A stretch of DNA of 59,605 bases from UBA3774 sp045600025 (GCA_045600025.1 JAZRXC010000064.1:1-59605); one strand, 5' to 3'; shown: positions 24,041-32,482, counted from the first letter of the stretch. The notes: generated by a model from the sequence alone, not told the origin. Numbers and translations are program-made.

Positions 24041-25243
24041 ATGGCAAAATTAACAGTTGATGATATCAACGTAGCAGGAAAGCGCGTACTTGTCCGCTGT
24101 GATTTTAACGTTCCTATGAAGGAAGGTAAGATTACTGACGATAACCGTATAGTTGCAGCGCTTCCTACCATTAAGAAACTTCTTGCTGACGGCGGCAGAT
24201 TAATTCTCTGCTCACATCTCGGCAAGCCGAAGGGACAAGTTAAGCCTGAGCTTACTCTTGCTCCTGTTGCAGAGCGCCTCTCTGAGCTTCTCGGCCAGGA
24301 AGTAAAATTCGTTCCTTCAGACACAGTAGTTGATGAGGATGTAAAAGCAGCAGCATTTGCCCTTAAAGATGGCGAAGCTATGCTTCTTGAAAATACAAGA
24401 TTCGTAATCGGTGAAGAAAAGAATGATCCCGATTTTGCCAAGGCACTTGCTGACCTTGCTGAGGTTGCAGTTGACGATGCATTCGGAACCGCTCACCGTG
24501 CTCACGCTTCAAACGTAGGCGTTACCGCTTACCTTTCACCTTGCGCACTCGGCTATCTTATGGGTACCGAGGTTAAGTTCCTCGGTGATGCAGTTGAGAG
24601 CCCCGTTCGTCCTTTTGTAGGTATTCTCGGCGGCGCTAAGGTTGCAGATAAGCTTGCAGTTATTGATAACCTTCTTGAGAAGTGCGACACACTCATCATC
24701 GGCGGAGGTATGGCTTACACATTCCTTAAGGCTAAAGGACTTGAGATCGGCACTTCACTTGTTGATAACGAGAAGGTTGAGTACTGCGCAAATATGCTTA
24801 AAAAGGCAGAGACACTCGGAAAGAAGCTTATGCTTCCTACAGATGTTCTCGTAACCGCAGGCTTCCCTGATCCTATCGATGCGCCTATTGAGACAGAGGT
24901 TGTTTCCACAGATGCAATTCCTGCTGACAAGATGGGCCTTGATATCGGACCTGAGACAGCAGCAGCATATGCAAAAGAAATTCTCGGCGCTAAGACTGTT
25001 GTATGGAACGGACCTATGGGTGTATTTGAAAATCCGCTTCTTGCCAAGGGTACTCTTGAAGTAGCTAAGGCGCTTGCACAGGCAGATGCTACCACGGTAA
25101 TCGGCGGCGGCGATTCAGCAGCAGCTATTAAGCAGCTCGGCTTTGCTGACAAGGTTACTCATGTTTCAACAGGTGGCGGCGCTTCACTTGAATATCTTGA
25201 AGGAAAGGGGCTTCCCGGCGTAGATGCTGCGGATAACAAATAA
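24041..25243 (+). CDS. pgk: Phosphoglycerate kinase
   Basis: Transfers phosphate from 1,3-bisphosphoglycerate to ADP. The 400-residue protein shows GKRVLVRCDFNVPM, the substrate motif SHLGKPKG, FVGILGGAKVADKLAVIDNL, VVWNGPMGVFE and the C-terminal IGGGDSAAAI...HVSTGGGASLEYLEG that binds nucleotide. The ATG at 24041 follows AAGGAG; an upstream in-frame ATG lacks a ribosome site and adds residues outside the family. The tpiA start follows its stop by one base. Confidence 0.98.
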   Translation: MAKLTVDDINVAGKRVLVRCDFNVPMKEGKITDDNRIVAALPTIKKLLADGGRLILCSHLGKPKGQVKPELTLAPVAERLSELLGQEVKFVPSDTVVDEDVKAAAFALKDGEAMLLENTRFVIGEEKNDPDFAKALADLAEVAVDDAFGTAHRAHASNVGVTAYLSPCALGYLMGTEVKFLGDAVESPVRPFVGILGGAKVADKLAVIDNLLEKCDTLIIGGGMAYTFLKAKGLEIGTSLVDNEKVEYCANMLKKAETLGKKLMLPTDVLVTAGFPDPIDAPIETEVVSTDAIPADKMGLDIGPETAAAYAKEILGAKTVVWNGPMGVFENPLLAKGTLEVAKALAQADATTVIGGGDSAAAIKQLGFADKVTHVSTGGGASLEYLEGKGLPGVDAADNK

Positions 25244-25244
25244 T

Positions 25245-25991
25245 ATGTCTAGAAGAAAACTTGCAGCAGGTAACTGGAAGATGAACATGACACCCTCACA
25301 GACGGGTGCATTTATCAAGGAGATTGCTCCCCTTGTAAAAGATACTGAGACAGAAGTTCTGTTCTGCGTTCCTGCTATTGATATTCCTGCAGCTGTCGCA
25401 GCAGCAGAGGGCACCAATATCGAAATCGGTGCAGAGAACTTCTATTTTGAAGCTAAGGGCGCATATACCGGAGAGATTTCTCTTGATATGATTGCAGATA
25501 CCGGCGTTAAGTATGTTATTATGGGCCATTCAGAGCGCAGACAGATATTCGGCGAGAGCGACGAGATGATTAACAAAAAGCTTCTTGCAGCTATCGCTCA
25601 TGAGATGAAGCCTATCCTGTGCTGCGGCGAGAGCCTTGAACTGCGCGAGACAGGTTGCACTCTTAAGTGGATCGAAGCACAGATCAGAAGTGCATTTACC
25701 GGAGTTACCGCTGATCAGGCCAAGGGAGTTGTTATTGCATACGAACCCATCTGGGCAATCGGTACCGGCAAGACAGCTACAACCGAGCAGGCTGAGGAAG
25801 TATGCGGCATGATCAGAAAACTTATCGGAGAGCTGTACGGAGCAGAAGTTGCAGAAGAAATTCGTATCCTCTACGGTGGAAGCGTTAATCCCGAAAATGC
25901 AGCTGAGCTTTTTGCACAGGCTGATATCGACGGCGGTCTCGTAGGCGGCGCTTCACTTAAGCCTTCATTTGAACAGATAGCAAAGGCGTAA
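25245..25991 (+). CDS. tpiA: Triosephosphate isomerase
   Basis: Interconverts dihydroxyacetone phosphate and glyceraldehyde-3-phosphate. The 248-residue TIM barrel has N10 and K12 (AAGNWKMN), H95 (MGHSERR), catalytic E167 (AYEPIWAIGTG) and the phosphate loop YGGSV...GGLVGGASL. The ATG at 25245 sits one base after the pgk stop and has no convincing ribosome site, so translation probably depends on pgk. An ATG at 25224 inside pgk adds non-family residues. Confidence 0.97.
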   Translation: MSRRKLAAGNWKMNMTPSQTGAFIKEIAPLVKDTETEVLFCVPAIDIPAAVAAAEGTNIEIGAENFYFEAKGAYTGEISLDMIADTGVKYVIMGHSERRQIFGESDEMINKKLLAAIAHEMKPILCCGESLELRETGCTLKWIEAQIRSAFTGVTADQAKGVVIAYEPIWAIGTGKTATTEQAEEVCGMIRKLIGELYGAEVAEEIRILYGGSVNPENAAELFAQADIDGGLVGGASLKPSFEQIAKA

Positions 25992-26019
25992 TTGTATATA
26001 GTAATTCTTGGAGGAAAAC

Positions 26020-26757
26020 ATGGCAGAGAAAAAGATCGTAAAGTCTACAAACGAAGTATCTGAGCACAAGCAGGCAGCACCTGTGGGTAATGCTACGGGA
26101 CTGCGTATAGGCGCTATTATTTGCTGGCTCGTCGCACTCGGATGTGAAGTAGTTGCTGTCCTTGCGCTGATGCAGAAGATTAATATTTTTGCACAGGGCG
26201 AGATTGATATGATTGCCATGATCGGTGCGCTGGTTATCGATCTTGTTCTGGTCATCGTAGGCTCCACTCTGTGGAAAAAGGCTAATCGCATTGATCCTGC
26301 ATCTGAGAAGAATAAGTTTAAGTTCTGGCTGTGGAACAACCTCGGCGTAATCGTATCGGTTATTGCATTTGTTCCTTTTATCATAATCGCTCTGACTGAC
26401 AAGAAAGCAGACAAGAAGACAAAGACTATCGCAGTAGTTGTTGCAGCCATTGCCTTTCTCATCGGCGGAGTTGCATCCTATGACTTTAATCCGGTTTCTT
26501 CAGAACAGCTTGAAGCCGCTAAGAATGCACTCGGTACATCTACTGTATATTGGACTGTAAATGGAAATACAGTTCATAAATACCACATTGATGCTGATTG
26601 CTATCATCTTAAGAACACCAAGAACGATGAGATATATGAAGGCACAGTTGAGCAGGCTTTCCAGGACAATGCAACTTCACTGTGCAAGACTTGTCAGAAG
26701 AACCATCAGGAGATCGAAGGTATCAATGATGTCGATACCGGTGATAAGGCAGAATAA
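26020..26757 (+). CDS. Unknown four-helix membrane protein with His/Cys tail domain
   Basis: Unrecognised 245-residue protein inside the glycolytic operon. Hydrophobic segments lie near 27-50, 62-85, 102-125 and 134-152. After a short linker comes a domain with NTVHKYHIDADCYHLKNTK and a distal LCKTCQK. The pattern H-x-D-x-D-C-x2-L followed by C-x2-C is found at the ends of various Firmicute membrane and surface proteins and may bind a metal. The ATG at 26020 has GGAGG 6 nt upstream; one at 26008 has none. It lies 28 nt after tpiA and 11 nt before the next gene, with no terminator, so it is probably co-transcribed with glycolysis genes. Confidence 0.72.
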   Translation: MAEKKIVKSTNEVSEHKQAAPVGNATGLRIGAIICWLVALGCEVVAVLALMQKINIFAQGEIDMIAMIGALVIDLVLVIVGSTLWKKANRIDPASEKNKFKFWLWNNLGVIVSVIAFVPFIIIALTDKKADKKTKTIAVVVAAIAFLIGGVASYDFNPVSSEQLEAAKNALGTSTVYWTVNGNTVHKYHIDADCYHLKNTKNDEIYEGTVEQAFQDNATSLCKTCQKNHQEIEGINDVDTGDKAE

Positions 26758-26768
26758 GGAGTTTAACT

Positions 26769-27173
26769 ATGGATTTAAGTAAGATTCTTACAAGCGATAT
26801 GATATCGCAGATTTCAGCTACTTCGGGAAAGAAGACTTCAGATGTTAAGAATGTTCTTGAAAATGCGATTCCCATGCTGCTTGATGGTGATGATGATAAG
26901 GGTAGTGTAGCGAGGAAGGTTTCTAAAAAGACCGGTATCAGTGCTACAGGTATCTCGGATATACTTGAGGCGGCTGCCCCGCTGATCACCAAGATTCTTG
27001 CAGGCGGACTCGGAAGTCTGGATTCTGATGGTGACGGTAAGATTGACCTTGGCGGAGTTTTTTCAGCTCTGTCAGGCACAAGCACAAAAAAGACCACGAA
27101 GAAGTCTTCAAAGAAGTCACAGAGCACTTCAGATCTTCTCGGTGGTATCCTTGGCGGTTTATTCAAAAAATAA
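26769..27173 (+). CDS. Small helical protein with a dockerin-like Ca2+ loop (DUF937-like?)
   Basis: Unrecognised 134-residue protein. Residues 1-75 are helical (MDLSKILTSDMISQISATSG...NAIPMLLDG) and vaguely resemble DUF937 proteins; this link is tentative. Residues 85-93 (DSDGDGKID) match an EF-hand/dockerin-type calcium loop. A Ser/Thr/Lys-rich linker and a glycine-rich end (LLGGILGGLFKK) follow. There is no signal peptide. AAGGAG precedes the ATG. It sits between tpiA and gpmI; a hairpin follows the stop. Confidence 0.65.
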   Translation: MDLSKILTSDMISQISATSGKKTSDVKNVLENAIPMLLDGDDDKGSVARKVSKKTGISATGISDILEAAAPLITKILAGGLGSLDSDGDGKIDLGGVFSALSGTSTKKTTKKSSKKSQSTSDLLGGILGGLFKK

Positions 27174-27184
27174 TGTTTTATCAT

Positions 27185-27215
27185 AAAGGCGGGCCGCCTT
27201 ACGCGGTTCGCCTTT
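27185..27215 (+). other. Intercistronic hairpin before gpmI
   Basis: A 13-pair stem (27185-27197 with 27203-27215, two G-U pairs) with loop CTTAC. No U-run follows and the gpmI ribosome site begins directly after it, so processing or stability is more likely than termination. Confidence 0.6.
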
Positions 27216-27229
27216 CATAAGGAGTTTGT

Positions 27230-28762
27230 ATGTCAGATATTAAACCGGTAGTTTTGTGCATCATGGATGGCTTTGGACTGAATGACAGTTCATCTAACAA
27301 TGCCATAAAATTAGCACAGACACCTAATCTTGATAAATTATTTGCCACTTATCCTAATGTAACAGGACAGGCAAGCGGTATGGCTGTAGGCCTTCCTGAA
27401 GGGCAGATGGGCAATTCAGAGGTCGGACACTTAAATATGGGTGCCGGCAGAGTTATTTATCAGGACCTTACTAAGATTACAAAAGAAATCGAAGACGGAG
27501 ATTTCTTTGAAAATACAGAGCTCATCCGTGCTTGTGACGCGGCATCCGGACATAGTCTTCATCTGTGGGGACTGCTTTCCGATGGCGGTGTTCACAGTCA
27601 TTTTACTCACATATGCGGACTTTTGGAACTCGCACGCCGCAGAGGTGTAAAAGAGGTATATCTCCATGCATTTATGGATGGCCGCGATACGCCTCCGTCA
27701 TCAGGGCTTGATTTTCTGCAGAAGCTTGAAGCTGTGATGCAGGAGAAGGACACCGGCGTGATTGCAAGCGCTATAGGTCGTTTTTATGCTATGGATCGTG
27801 ATAAGCGCTGGGATAGAGTAGAGAAGGCATATCGTGCGCTTACTTTGGGCGAAGGCGTGCATGCTAGTGATGTTTGTGCCGCTGTCGCTGCTTCTTATCA
27901 GGCTGAGGTTACGGACGAATTCATAGAGCCCATCGTATTATGTGATGAGGCGGGTGAGCCTGTCGGCAGAGTGCATGACGGTGATGCTATTGTTTTCTTT
28001 AATTTCAGACCTGACAGAGCGCGTGAGATTACCAGGGCTTTTGTGGATCCGGCATTTGACGGTTTTGAAAGAGAGCAGCTTCATGATCTTACATACGTTT
28101 GCTTTACTGAATATGATGCTACCATACCTAACGTGACGGTGGCATTTCCCAAGAGTGCTCCTGTCAATACGCTTGGTGAGTACGCATCGCTTAAGGGCCT
28201 TACTCAGCTGCGTCTTGCTGAGACTGAGAAATATGCGCATGTTACATTTTTCTTTAATGGTGGTATAGAAGAGCCTTTTGCCGGTGAAGATAGAATTCTT
28301 GTTCCTTCTCCGAAGGTTGCTACTTATGATCTTCAGCCTGAGATGAGTGCGCCCGAGGTCGGTCGTAATCTTGTAGAGGCTATCGGCAGTGGCAAATATG
28401 ATTTAATCATATGTAACTTTGCTAATCCTGACATGGTAGGTCATACTGGTGTGCTGTCTGCTGCTATCAAGGCTATTGAGACTGTGGATGCTCAGGTCGG
28501 TGCGGCTGCTGAGGCGGTGCTCGCCGCTCATGGTGTTATGCTTGTATGTGCGGATCATGGTAACGCTGAAGTGATGGCACAGGAGGATGGTACTCCGATG
28601 ACGGCGCATACGACCAATCCGGTGCCTTTCATGCTTGTTAATGAGTATGGATATAAGCTGGCCGAGGGTGGTAAGCTGTGCGACCTTGCTCCTACGCTTA
28701 TTGAACTTCTCGGACTTGCGCAGCCTGCCGAGATGACGGGCAAGTCATTGCTGATTAAGTAG
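27230..28762 (+). CDS. gpmI: 2,3-bisphosphoglycerate-independent phosphoglycerate mutase
   Basis: Manganese-dependent mutase interconverting 3- and 2-phosphoglycerate. The 510-residue protein has the alkaline-phosphatase-like metal site with D13 (CIMDGFGLND), phospho-acceptor S63 (GQMGNSEVGHLNMGAGR), HAFMDGRDTPP and the C-terminal NFANPDMVGHTG and CADHGNAE ligands. AAGGAG precedes the ATG. It closes the glycolytic gene group. Enolase, often next, is not here. No simple terminator follows; the 271-nt gap holds a large inverted repeat. Confidence 0.97.
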   Translation: MSDIKPVVLCIMDGFGLNDSSSNNAIKLAQTPNLDKLFATYPNVTGQASGMAVGLPEGQMGNSEVGHLNMGAGRVIYQDLTKITKEIEDGDFFENTELIRACDAASGHSLHLWGLLSDGGVHSHFTHICGLLELARRRGVKEVYLHAFMDGRDTPPSSGLDFLQKLEAVMQEKDTGVIASAIGRFYAMDRDKRWDRVEKAYRALTLGEGVHASDVCAAVAASYQAEVTDEFIEPIVLCDEAGEPVGRVHDGDAIVFFNFRPDRAREITRAFVDPAFDGFEREQLHDLTYVCFTEYDATIPNVTVAFPKSAPVNTLGEYASLKGLTQLRLAETEKYAHVTFFFNGGIEEPFAGEDRILVPSPKVATYDLQPEMSAPEVGRNLVEAIGSGKYDLIICNFANPDMVGHTGVLSAAIKAIETVDAQVGAAAEAVLAAHGVMLVCADHGNAEVMAQEDGTPMTAHTTNPVPFMLVNEYGYKLAEGGKLCDLAPTLIELLGLAQPAEMTGKSLLIK

Positions 28763-28800
28763 TTTTCTTTAGCGCCGAAAGTGACGATATCGAAATGGTT

Positions 28801-28962
28801 TTCGCGTCATATTGCGCTCCGATACATTCTTTTCAGCTGACGCTCCCGCTCGCTGACTCGAGCAGCGGTACTAAGCTCTGGCTGCGCCTACGGCTTGCCA
28901 ATCGCTAAGGACCGGCCTCGTCAAGCGCGCTGAAAAAAATGTATCGTCGCGCATGACGCTAA
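28801..28962. repeat. Long imperfect inverted repeat (possible MITE-like element or structured RNA)
   Basis: Arms at 28801-28837 and 28929-28962 are near-perfect complements; the inner 17 nt (28821-28837 with 28929-28945) differ at one position. The outer parts share GCGTCAT and GCGC, with a 3-nt gap and about three mismatches. The 91-nt centre is clearly richer in G+C than its surroundings and contains smaller pairings such as GCAGC/GCTGC. No coding frame and no target-site duplication was seen. This is the content of the gap 28763-29033, apart from an AGGAGG before the next gene. Confidence 0.65.
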
Positions 28963-29033
28963 TTATATAAATAAGTTTTCGAAGCGCTTTTAGGCGCATA
29001 TGAATAAGATATCAATTTAGGAGGATATACAAC

Positions 29034-29726
29034 ATGACTTACACAAAAGAAGTCGAACTCATGTGCCCGGTTGCCCAGGGTGTGAACCATGGCGCAGCAC
29101 CTATCCCCGAAGAGGGAAAATGGGTACAGTCAAAGCAGATTAGCGACATATCCGGCCTTACTCACGGAGTTGGCTGGTGTGCTCCCCAGCAGGGTGCCTG
29201 CAAACTTACCCTTAACGTAAAAGACGGTATTATTCAGGAAGCTCTTGTTGAGACTCTCGGTTGCTCAGGCATGACTCACAGTGCTGCTATGGCAGCTGAA
29301 ATTCTTCCGGGTCGTACACTTCTTGAGGCTCTCAATACAGACCTTGTATGCGATGCTATTAACACCGCTATGAGAGAGCTGTTCCTGCAGATTGCTTACG
29401 GCCGCACTCAGAGTGCTTTCTCTGATGATGGTCTTGCTATCGGTGCAGGTCTTGAGGATCTCGGCAAGGGCCTTCGTTCTCAGATTGGTACTATGTACGG
29501 TACTCTTAAGAAGGGTCCCAGATATCTTGAGATGGCTGAGGGCTACGTTACGGGTATTGCTCTTAACGCTGAAGATGAGATTATCGGTTACAAGTTTGTA
29601 AATCTCGGCAAGATGGCTGATTTCATTAAGAATGGTGATGATGCTAACACTGCTTGGGAAAAAGCCAGCGGTCAGTACGGACGCGTTGATGACGCTGTTC
29701 GTATCATTGATCCTCGTAAGGAATAA
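29034..29726 (+). CDS. NifU-like iron-sulfur scaffold protein
   Basis: The 230-residue protein resembles IscU/NifU-like scaffolds that assemble Fe-S clusters. Candidate ligands are C49 and C56 (VGWCAPQQGAC) and C77 (TLGCSGMTHSAAMAAE). It is longer than plain IscU, with a C-terminal extension (YVTGIALNAEDEIIGYKFVNLGKMADF). The next gene encodes a GGGtGRT protein 10 nt downstream; the two genes are found together in many anaerobes, so they probably act jointly. No cysteine desulfurase is adjacent. A strong AGGAGG precedes the ATG. Confidence 0.82.
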   Translation: MTYTKEVELMCPVAQGVNHGAAPIPEEGKWVQSKQISDISGLTHGVGWCAPQQGACKLTLNVKDGIIQEALVETLGCSGMTHSAAMAAEILPGRTLLEALNTDLVCDAINTAMRELFLQIAYGRTQSAFSDDGLAIGAGLEDLGKGLRSQIGTMYGTLKKGPRYLEMAEGYVTGIALNAEDEIIGYKFVNLGKMADFIKNGDDANTAWEKASGQYGRVDDAVRIIDPRKE

Positions 29727-29736
29727 GGAGGCAGCT

Positions 29737-30741
29737 ATGGCAGAATTATTTGAATCATATGAAAAACGTATTGGCAAGGTTAATGCCGCTCTTAATGAAT
29801 ATGGTATAAAGGATCTTGAAGAGGCTGAGAAGATTACCAAAGAAGCCGGTCTTGAGATCTACAATCAGGTTAAAAAGATTCAACCTATTTGCTTTGAGGA
29901 TGCTTGCTGGGCTTATGTTGCCGGCTGTGCTATCGCTATCAAGAAGGGCTGCAAGAAGGCTTCTGATGCTGCAGCTGCTATAGGTATCGGTCTGCAGTCT
30001 TTCTGCGTTCCCGGTTCTGTTGCTGATCAGCGTAAGGTTGGTCTCGGTCATGGTAATCTCGGCAAGATGCTTCTTGAAGAGGAGACTGAGTGCTTTGCTT
30101 TCCTTGCTGGCCATGAGTCTTTTGCTGCTGCAGAGGGTGCTATCGGTATTGCTGAGAAGGCTAACAAGGTTCGTAAGACTCCGCTTCGTGTTATCCTTAA
30201 CGGTCTCGGAAAGGATGCTGCTCAGATTATCAGCCGTATCAATGGTTTCACATATGTTGAGACTAAGATGAACTATGCTACAGGTGAGGTTGAGGAGGTT
30301 TTCCGTAAGCCTTATTCTGACGGACTTCGTGCTAAGGTTAACTGCTACGGCGCAAATGATGTTACCGAGGGAGTTGCTATCATGTGGAAGGAGAATGTTG
30401 ATGTTTCCATTACCGGTAACTCAACCAACCCTACCCGTTTCCAGCATCCCGTTGCAGGCACATATAAGAAAGAACGTATAGAAGCAGGTAAGAAGTATTT
30501 CTCAGTTGCTTCTGGTGGCGGCACAGGTCGTACGCTTCATCCCGATAACATGGCTGCAGGTCCTGCTTCCTACGGTATGACAGATACGATGGGTCGTATG
30601 CACAGTGACGCACAGTTCGCAGGTTCTTCTTCAGTTCCCGCGCATGTTGAGATGATGGGCTTCATCGGTATGGGCAACAACCCCATGGTTGGTGCTACCG
30701 TTGCCTGCGCTGTTGCAGTAGAAGAGGCTATGAATAAGTAA
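29737..30741 (+). CDS. GGGtGRT family protein
   Basis: The 334-residue protein carries the motif that names its family, SGGGTGRTLHPDNM (259-272). Other conserved-looking stretches are ICFEDACWAYVAGCAIAIKKG, GLGHGNLGKMLLEEETECFAFLAGHESFAAAEGAIG, and ITGNSTNPTRFQHPVAGTYK. The family is widespread in anaerobes and has no established biochemical role that I can state. It is encoded directly after a NifU-like scaffold. Codon use is strongly biased, which suggests high expression. AAGGAGG precedes the ATG at 29737; an upstream in-frame ATG falls within the previous gene. Confidence 0.85.
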   Translation: MAELFESYEKRIGKVNAALNEYGIKDLEEAEKITKEAGLEIYNQVKKIQPICFEDACWAYVAGCAIAIKKGCKKASDAAAAIGIGLQSFCVPGSVADQRKVGLGHGNLGKMLLEEETECFAFLAGHESFAAAEGAIGIAEKANKVRKTPLRVILNGLGKDAAQIISRINGFTYVETKMNYATGEVEEVFRKPYSDGLRAKVNCYGANDVTEGVAIMWKENVDVSITGNSTNPTRFQHPVAGTYKKERIEAGKKYFSVASGGGTGRTLHPDNMAAGPASYGMTDTMGRMHSDAQFAGSSSVPAHVEMMGFIGMGNNPMVGATVACAVAVEEAMNK

Positions 30742-30756
30742 TACTTGATTTTTTCA

Positions 30757-30790
30757 AAGGGCACATCGTGTAGATGTGCCCTTTTTTATT
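30757..30790 (+). terminator. GGGtGRT-gene terminator (copy 1 of a duplicated sequence)
   Basis: Stem AAGGGCACATC / GATGTGCCCTT with loop GTGTA and a U-run. The 44 nt from 30757 to 30800 recur at 32483-32526 with a single mismatch. Confidence 0.9.
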
Positions 30791-30800
30791 GCATGAACAG

Positions 30801-30850
30801 AACCCTCCAAACCCAACAGCCGAAACTAGAAGTACGTGAAGGAATAAGGA
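30801..30850 (+). pseudogene. Fossil 3' end of a second fic gene
   Basis: These 50 nt match 33536-33585, the 3' end of the intact fic gene downstream, at 45 positions. Read in the fic frame they give SKPNSRN, a stop (TAG in place of CAG), then KYVKE and the original stop. The rest of the gene is missing: homology passes straight from the duplicated terminator into the tail, as expected from an internal deletion of an earlier fic copy. Confidence 0.8.
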
Positions 30851-30862
30851 ATAGATATATTT

Positions 30863-30900
30863 ACTATTATTGACAAAATACATAATAGTGTTTATAATAG
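30863..30900 (+). promoter_or_regulatory. Consensus hipBA promoter with overlapping inverted repeat
   Basis: TTGACA (30870-30875) and TATAAT (30893-30898) with 17-nt spacing. An inverted repeat ACTATTAT (30863-30870) / ATAATAGT (30882-30889) straddles the -35 and spacer, and a third half-site-like TATAATAG covers the -10. This is a plausible operator for the antitoxin. Confidence 0.72.
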
Positions 30901-30920
30901 CAAACAAAGGAGCGAGCAGT

Positions 30921-31223
30921 ATGAAAAAGGCCGCATACAATATATTACCTGATACAAAGAATATATTAATCACAATGGGTGAGCAGATAAAGATGCTGCG
31001 TTTAAGACGCAACTTGTCCGCAACTTTGATTGCAGAGAGAGCAGGCATTAGCAGAGCATCACTGTGGAAGGTTGAGAAAGGCGACCCTTCAGTAGCTATA
31101 GGTATATACGCAGCAGTATTGCATGCGCTCAACAACATGGATAAGGAACTGTTAAAAGTCGCAAGCGATGATGAACTAGGCCATCGCCTGCAAGATATAA
31201 GCCTGCTGAAAGGCAGAAAGTAA
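30921..31223 (+). CDS. HipB-like antitoxin, XRE-family HTH
   Basis: DNA-binding antitoxin expected to repress its own operon and neutralise the HipA kinase. The 100-residue protein has a Cro/CI-type helix-turn-helix (GEQIKMLRLRRNLSATLIAERAGISRASLWKVEKGDPSVAIGIYAAVLHAL, about 14-64). The ATG at 30921 follows AAAGGAG with 9-nt spacing; an ATG at 30870 overlaps the promoter and is rejected. It is followed 5 nt later by hipA. The promoter overlaps an inverted repeat, as expected for autoregulation. Confidence 0.88.
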   Translation: MKKAAYNILPDTKNILITMGEQIKMLRLRRNLSATLIAERAGISRASLWKVEKGDPSVAIGIYAAVLHALNNMDKELLKVASDDELGHRLQDISLLKGRK

Positions 31224-31228
31224 ATCTT

Positions 31229-32476
31229 ATGGATACAAATAAAGTGATATACGTATATGATAGCTTTTCCAAAGACATAACACAGTTTATGGGCATATTA
31301 TATATAGATGTTGTGAGAGGCAAAGAATCATATTCGTTTGAATATGATGATAACTGGCTTTCTATACACCCGAATATACATATTGATCCTCGCATTGAGC
31401 CGTACTCCGGCAGACAATATATCGACGGAGGCGGAATATTCGGAATATTTGCCGACGCATCTCCGGACCGTTGGGGCAGGACTTTGATGAACAAAAGAGA
31501 AAAAATAATTGCAGACAGGGAGGAAAGAAAACCTGCCAGACTTTTGGACAGCGATTATTTGCTGGGCGTATACGATGCGTCACGTATGGGAGGAATCAGA
31601 CTGAAAAATAATCCGGATGGCGAGTTCCTCTCCTGTGATGAAGAAAATCCTATTCCGGTTTGGACTACGCTTCGCAGACTTGAGCATTTATCTGAACAGT
31701 ATGAAGATGATAAATTAGAATGGGTTGAGCAATTGATAAGACCTGGGTCATCATTGGGTGGTGCGAGACCCAAGGCTACCGTAATGGATGAAAAAGGTGA
31801 GCTCTGGATAGCAAAATTTCCGTCAAAACATGATGATAACAATGTCGGTGCATGGGAAAAAGTCGCATATGATTTGGCACAGAAGTGCGGTATTACGGTT
31901 AAAGAATCGCGCCTTGAAAAGTTTTCTGAGAGAGGGAGTACCTTCCTCGTTAAGCGTTTTGACAGAGCCGGAGAAAAAAGAATTCATTTTGCATCAGCGA
32001 TGACATTACTTAATAAAACAGACGGTGCCTCGGCAGCAGACGGAACAGGTTATCAGGACATAGCTTCATTTATAAGATCAAACGGGAGCAACCCCAAAAA
32101 AGATTTGCAGGAGCTATGGCGTAGAATTGTTTTTAATATGGCGATATCAAATACAGACGATCATTTGAGAAATCATGCATTCATCCTTGATAAAAATGGG
32201 TGGCATCTGTCCCCTATGTATGATGTTAACCCGATGCCATATGGCAATGAATTGTCTTTGAATGTCAGTGAAAATGACAACAGCATATCATTTGAATTAG
32301 CTATTGAGGAATCACGCTTATATGGGATTGAGAAGGATGAAGCAACAAATATAGTAGGATTGATACAAGAAACTGTAAAAAATAATTGGCAGAAGATTGC
32401 ATCGCAATACGGTATAAGCAAAGCTAAGATAGAAGATATGCGTCCGGCATTTGATGAATGCAATAAGGAAATATAA
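31229..32476 (+). CDS. HipA-like toxin, Ser/Thr kinase
   Basis: Kinase toxin; studied HipA proteins phosphorylate aminoacyl-tRNA synthetases and cause dormancy, but this target is unknown. The 415-residue protein has GSSLGGARPK (173-182), the serine-bearing loop of HipA, and the ATP-binding lysine in LWIAKF (K196). The catalytic segment SNTDDHLRNHAF (307-318) and the metal-binding Asp in MYDVNP (D332) are intact, so the kinase looks active. The ribosome site is weak. It is encoded downstream of a HipB-like antitoxin and ends just before the second copy of the duplicated terminator. Confidence 0.9.
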   Translation: MDTNKVIYVYDSFSKDITQFMGILYIDVVRGKESYSFEYDDNWLSIHPNIHIDPRIEPYSGRQYIDGGGIFGIFADASPDRWGRTLMNKREKIIADREERKPARLLDSDYLLGVYDASRMGGIRLKNNPDGEFLSCDEENPIPVWTTLRRLEHLSEQYEDDKLEWVEQLIRPGSSLGGARPKATVMDEKGELWIAKFPSKHDDNNVGAWEKVAYDLAQKCGITVKESRLEKFSERGSTFLVKRFDRAGEKRIHFASAMTLLNKTDGASAADGTGYQDIASFIRSNGSNPKKDLQELWRRIVFNMAISNTDDHLRNHAFILDKNGWHLSPMYDVNPMPYGNELSLNVSENDNSISFELAIEESRLYGIEKDEATNIVGLIQETVKNNWQKIASQYGISKAKIEDMRPAFDECNKEI

Positions 32477-32482
32477 ACTCTC

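Noticed and set aside
24715..25152. Antisense open frame inside pgk, and similar ones inside ispE and the rarA operon
   Set aside because: Shadows of strongly codon-biased genes, with no start signals or recognisable domains.
28838..28928. tRNA or replication-origin remnant in the centre of the large inverted repeat
   Set aside because: No cloverleaf with a T-loop GTTCGA-type motif or anticodon arm could be built, and resemblance to a plasmid origin is only compositional.
30870..30920. Longer HipB-like start at 30870
   Set aside because: That ATG lies inside the -35 to -10 region of the hipBA promoter and lacks a ribosome site; 30921 has AAAGGAG.
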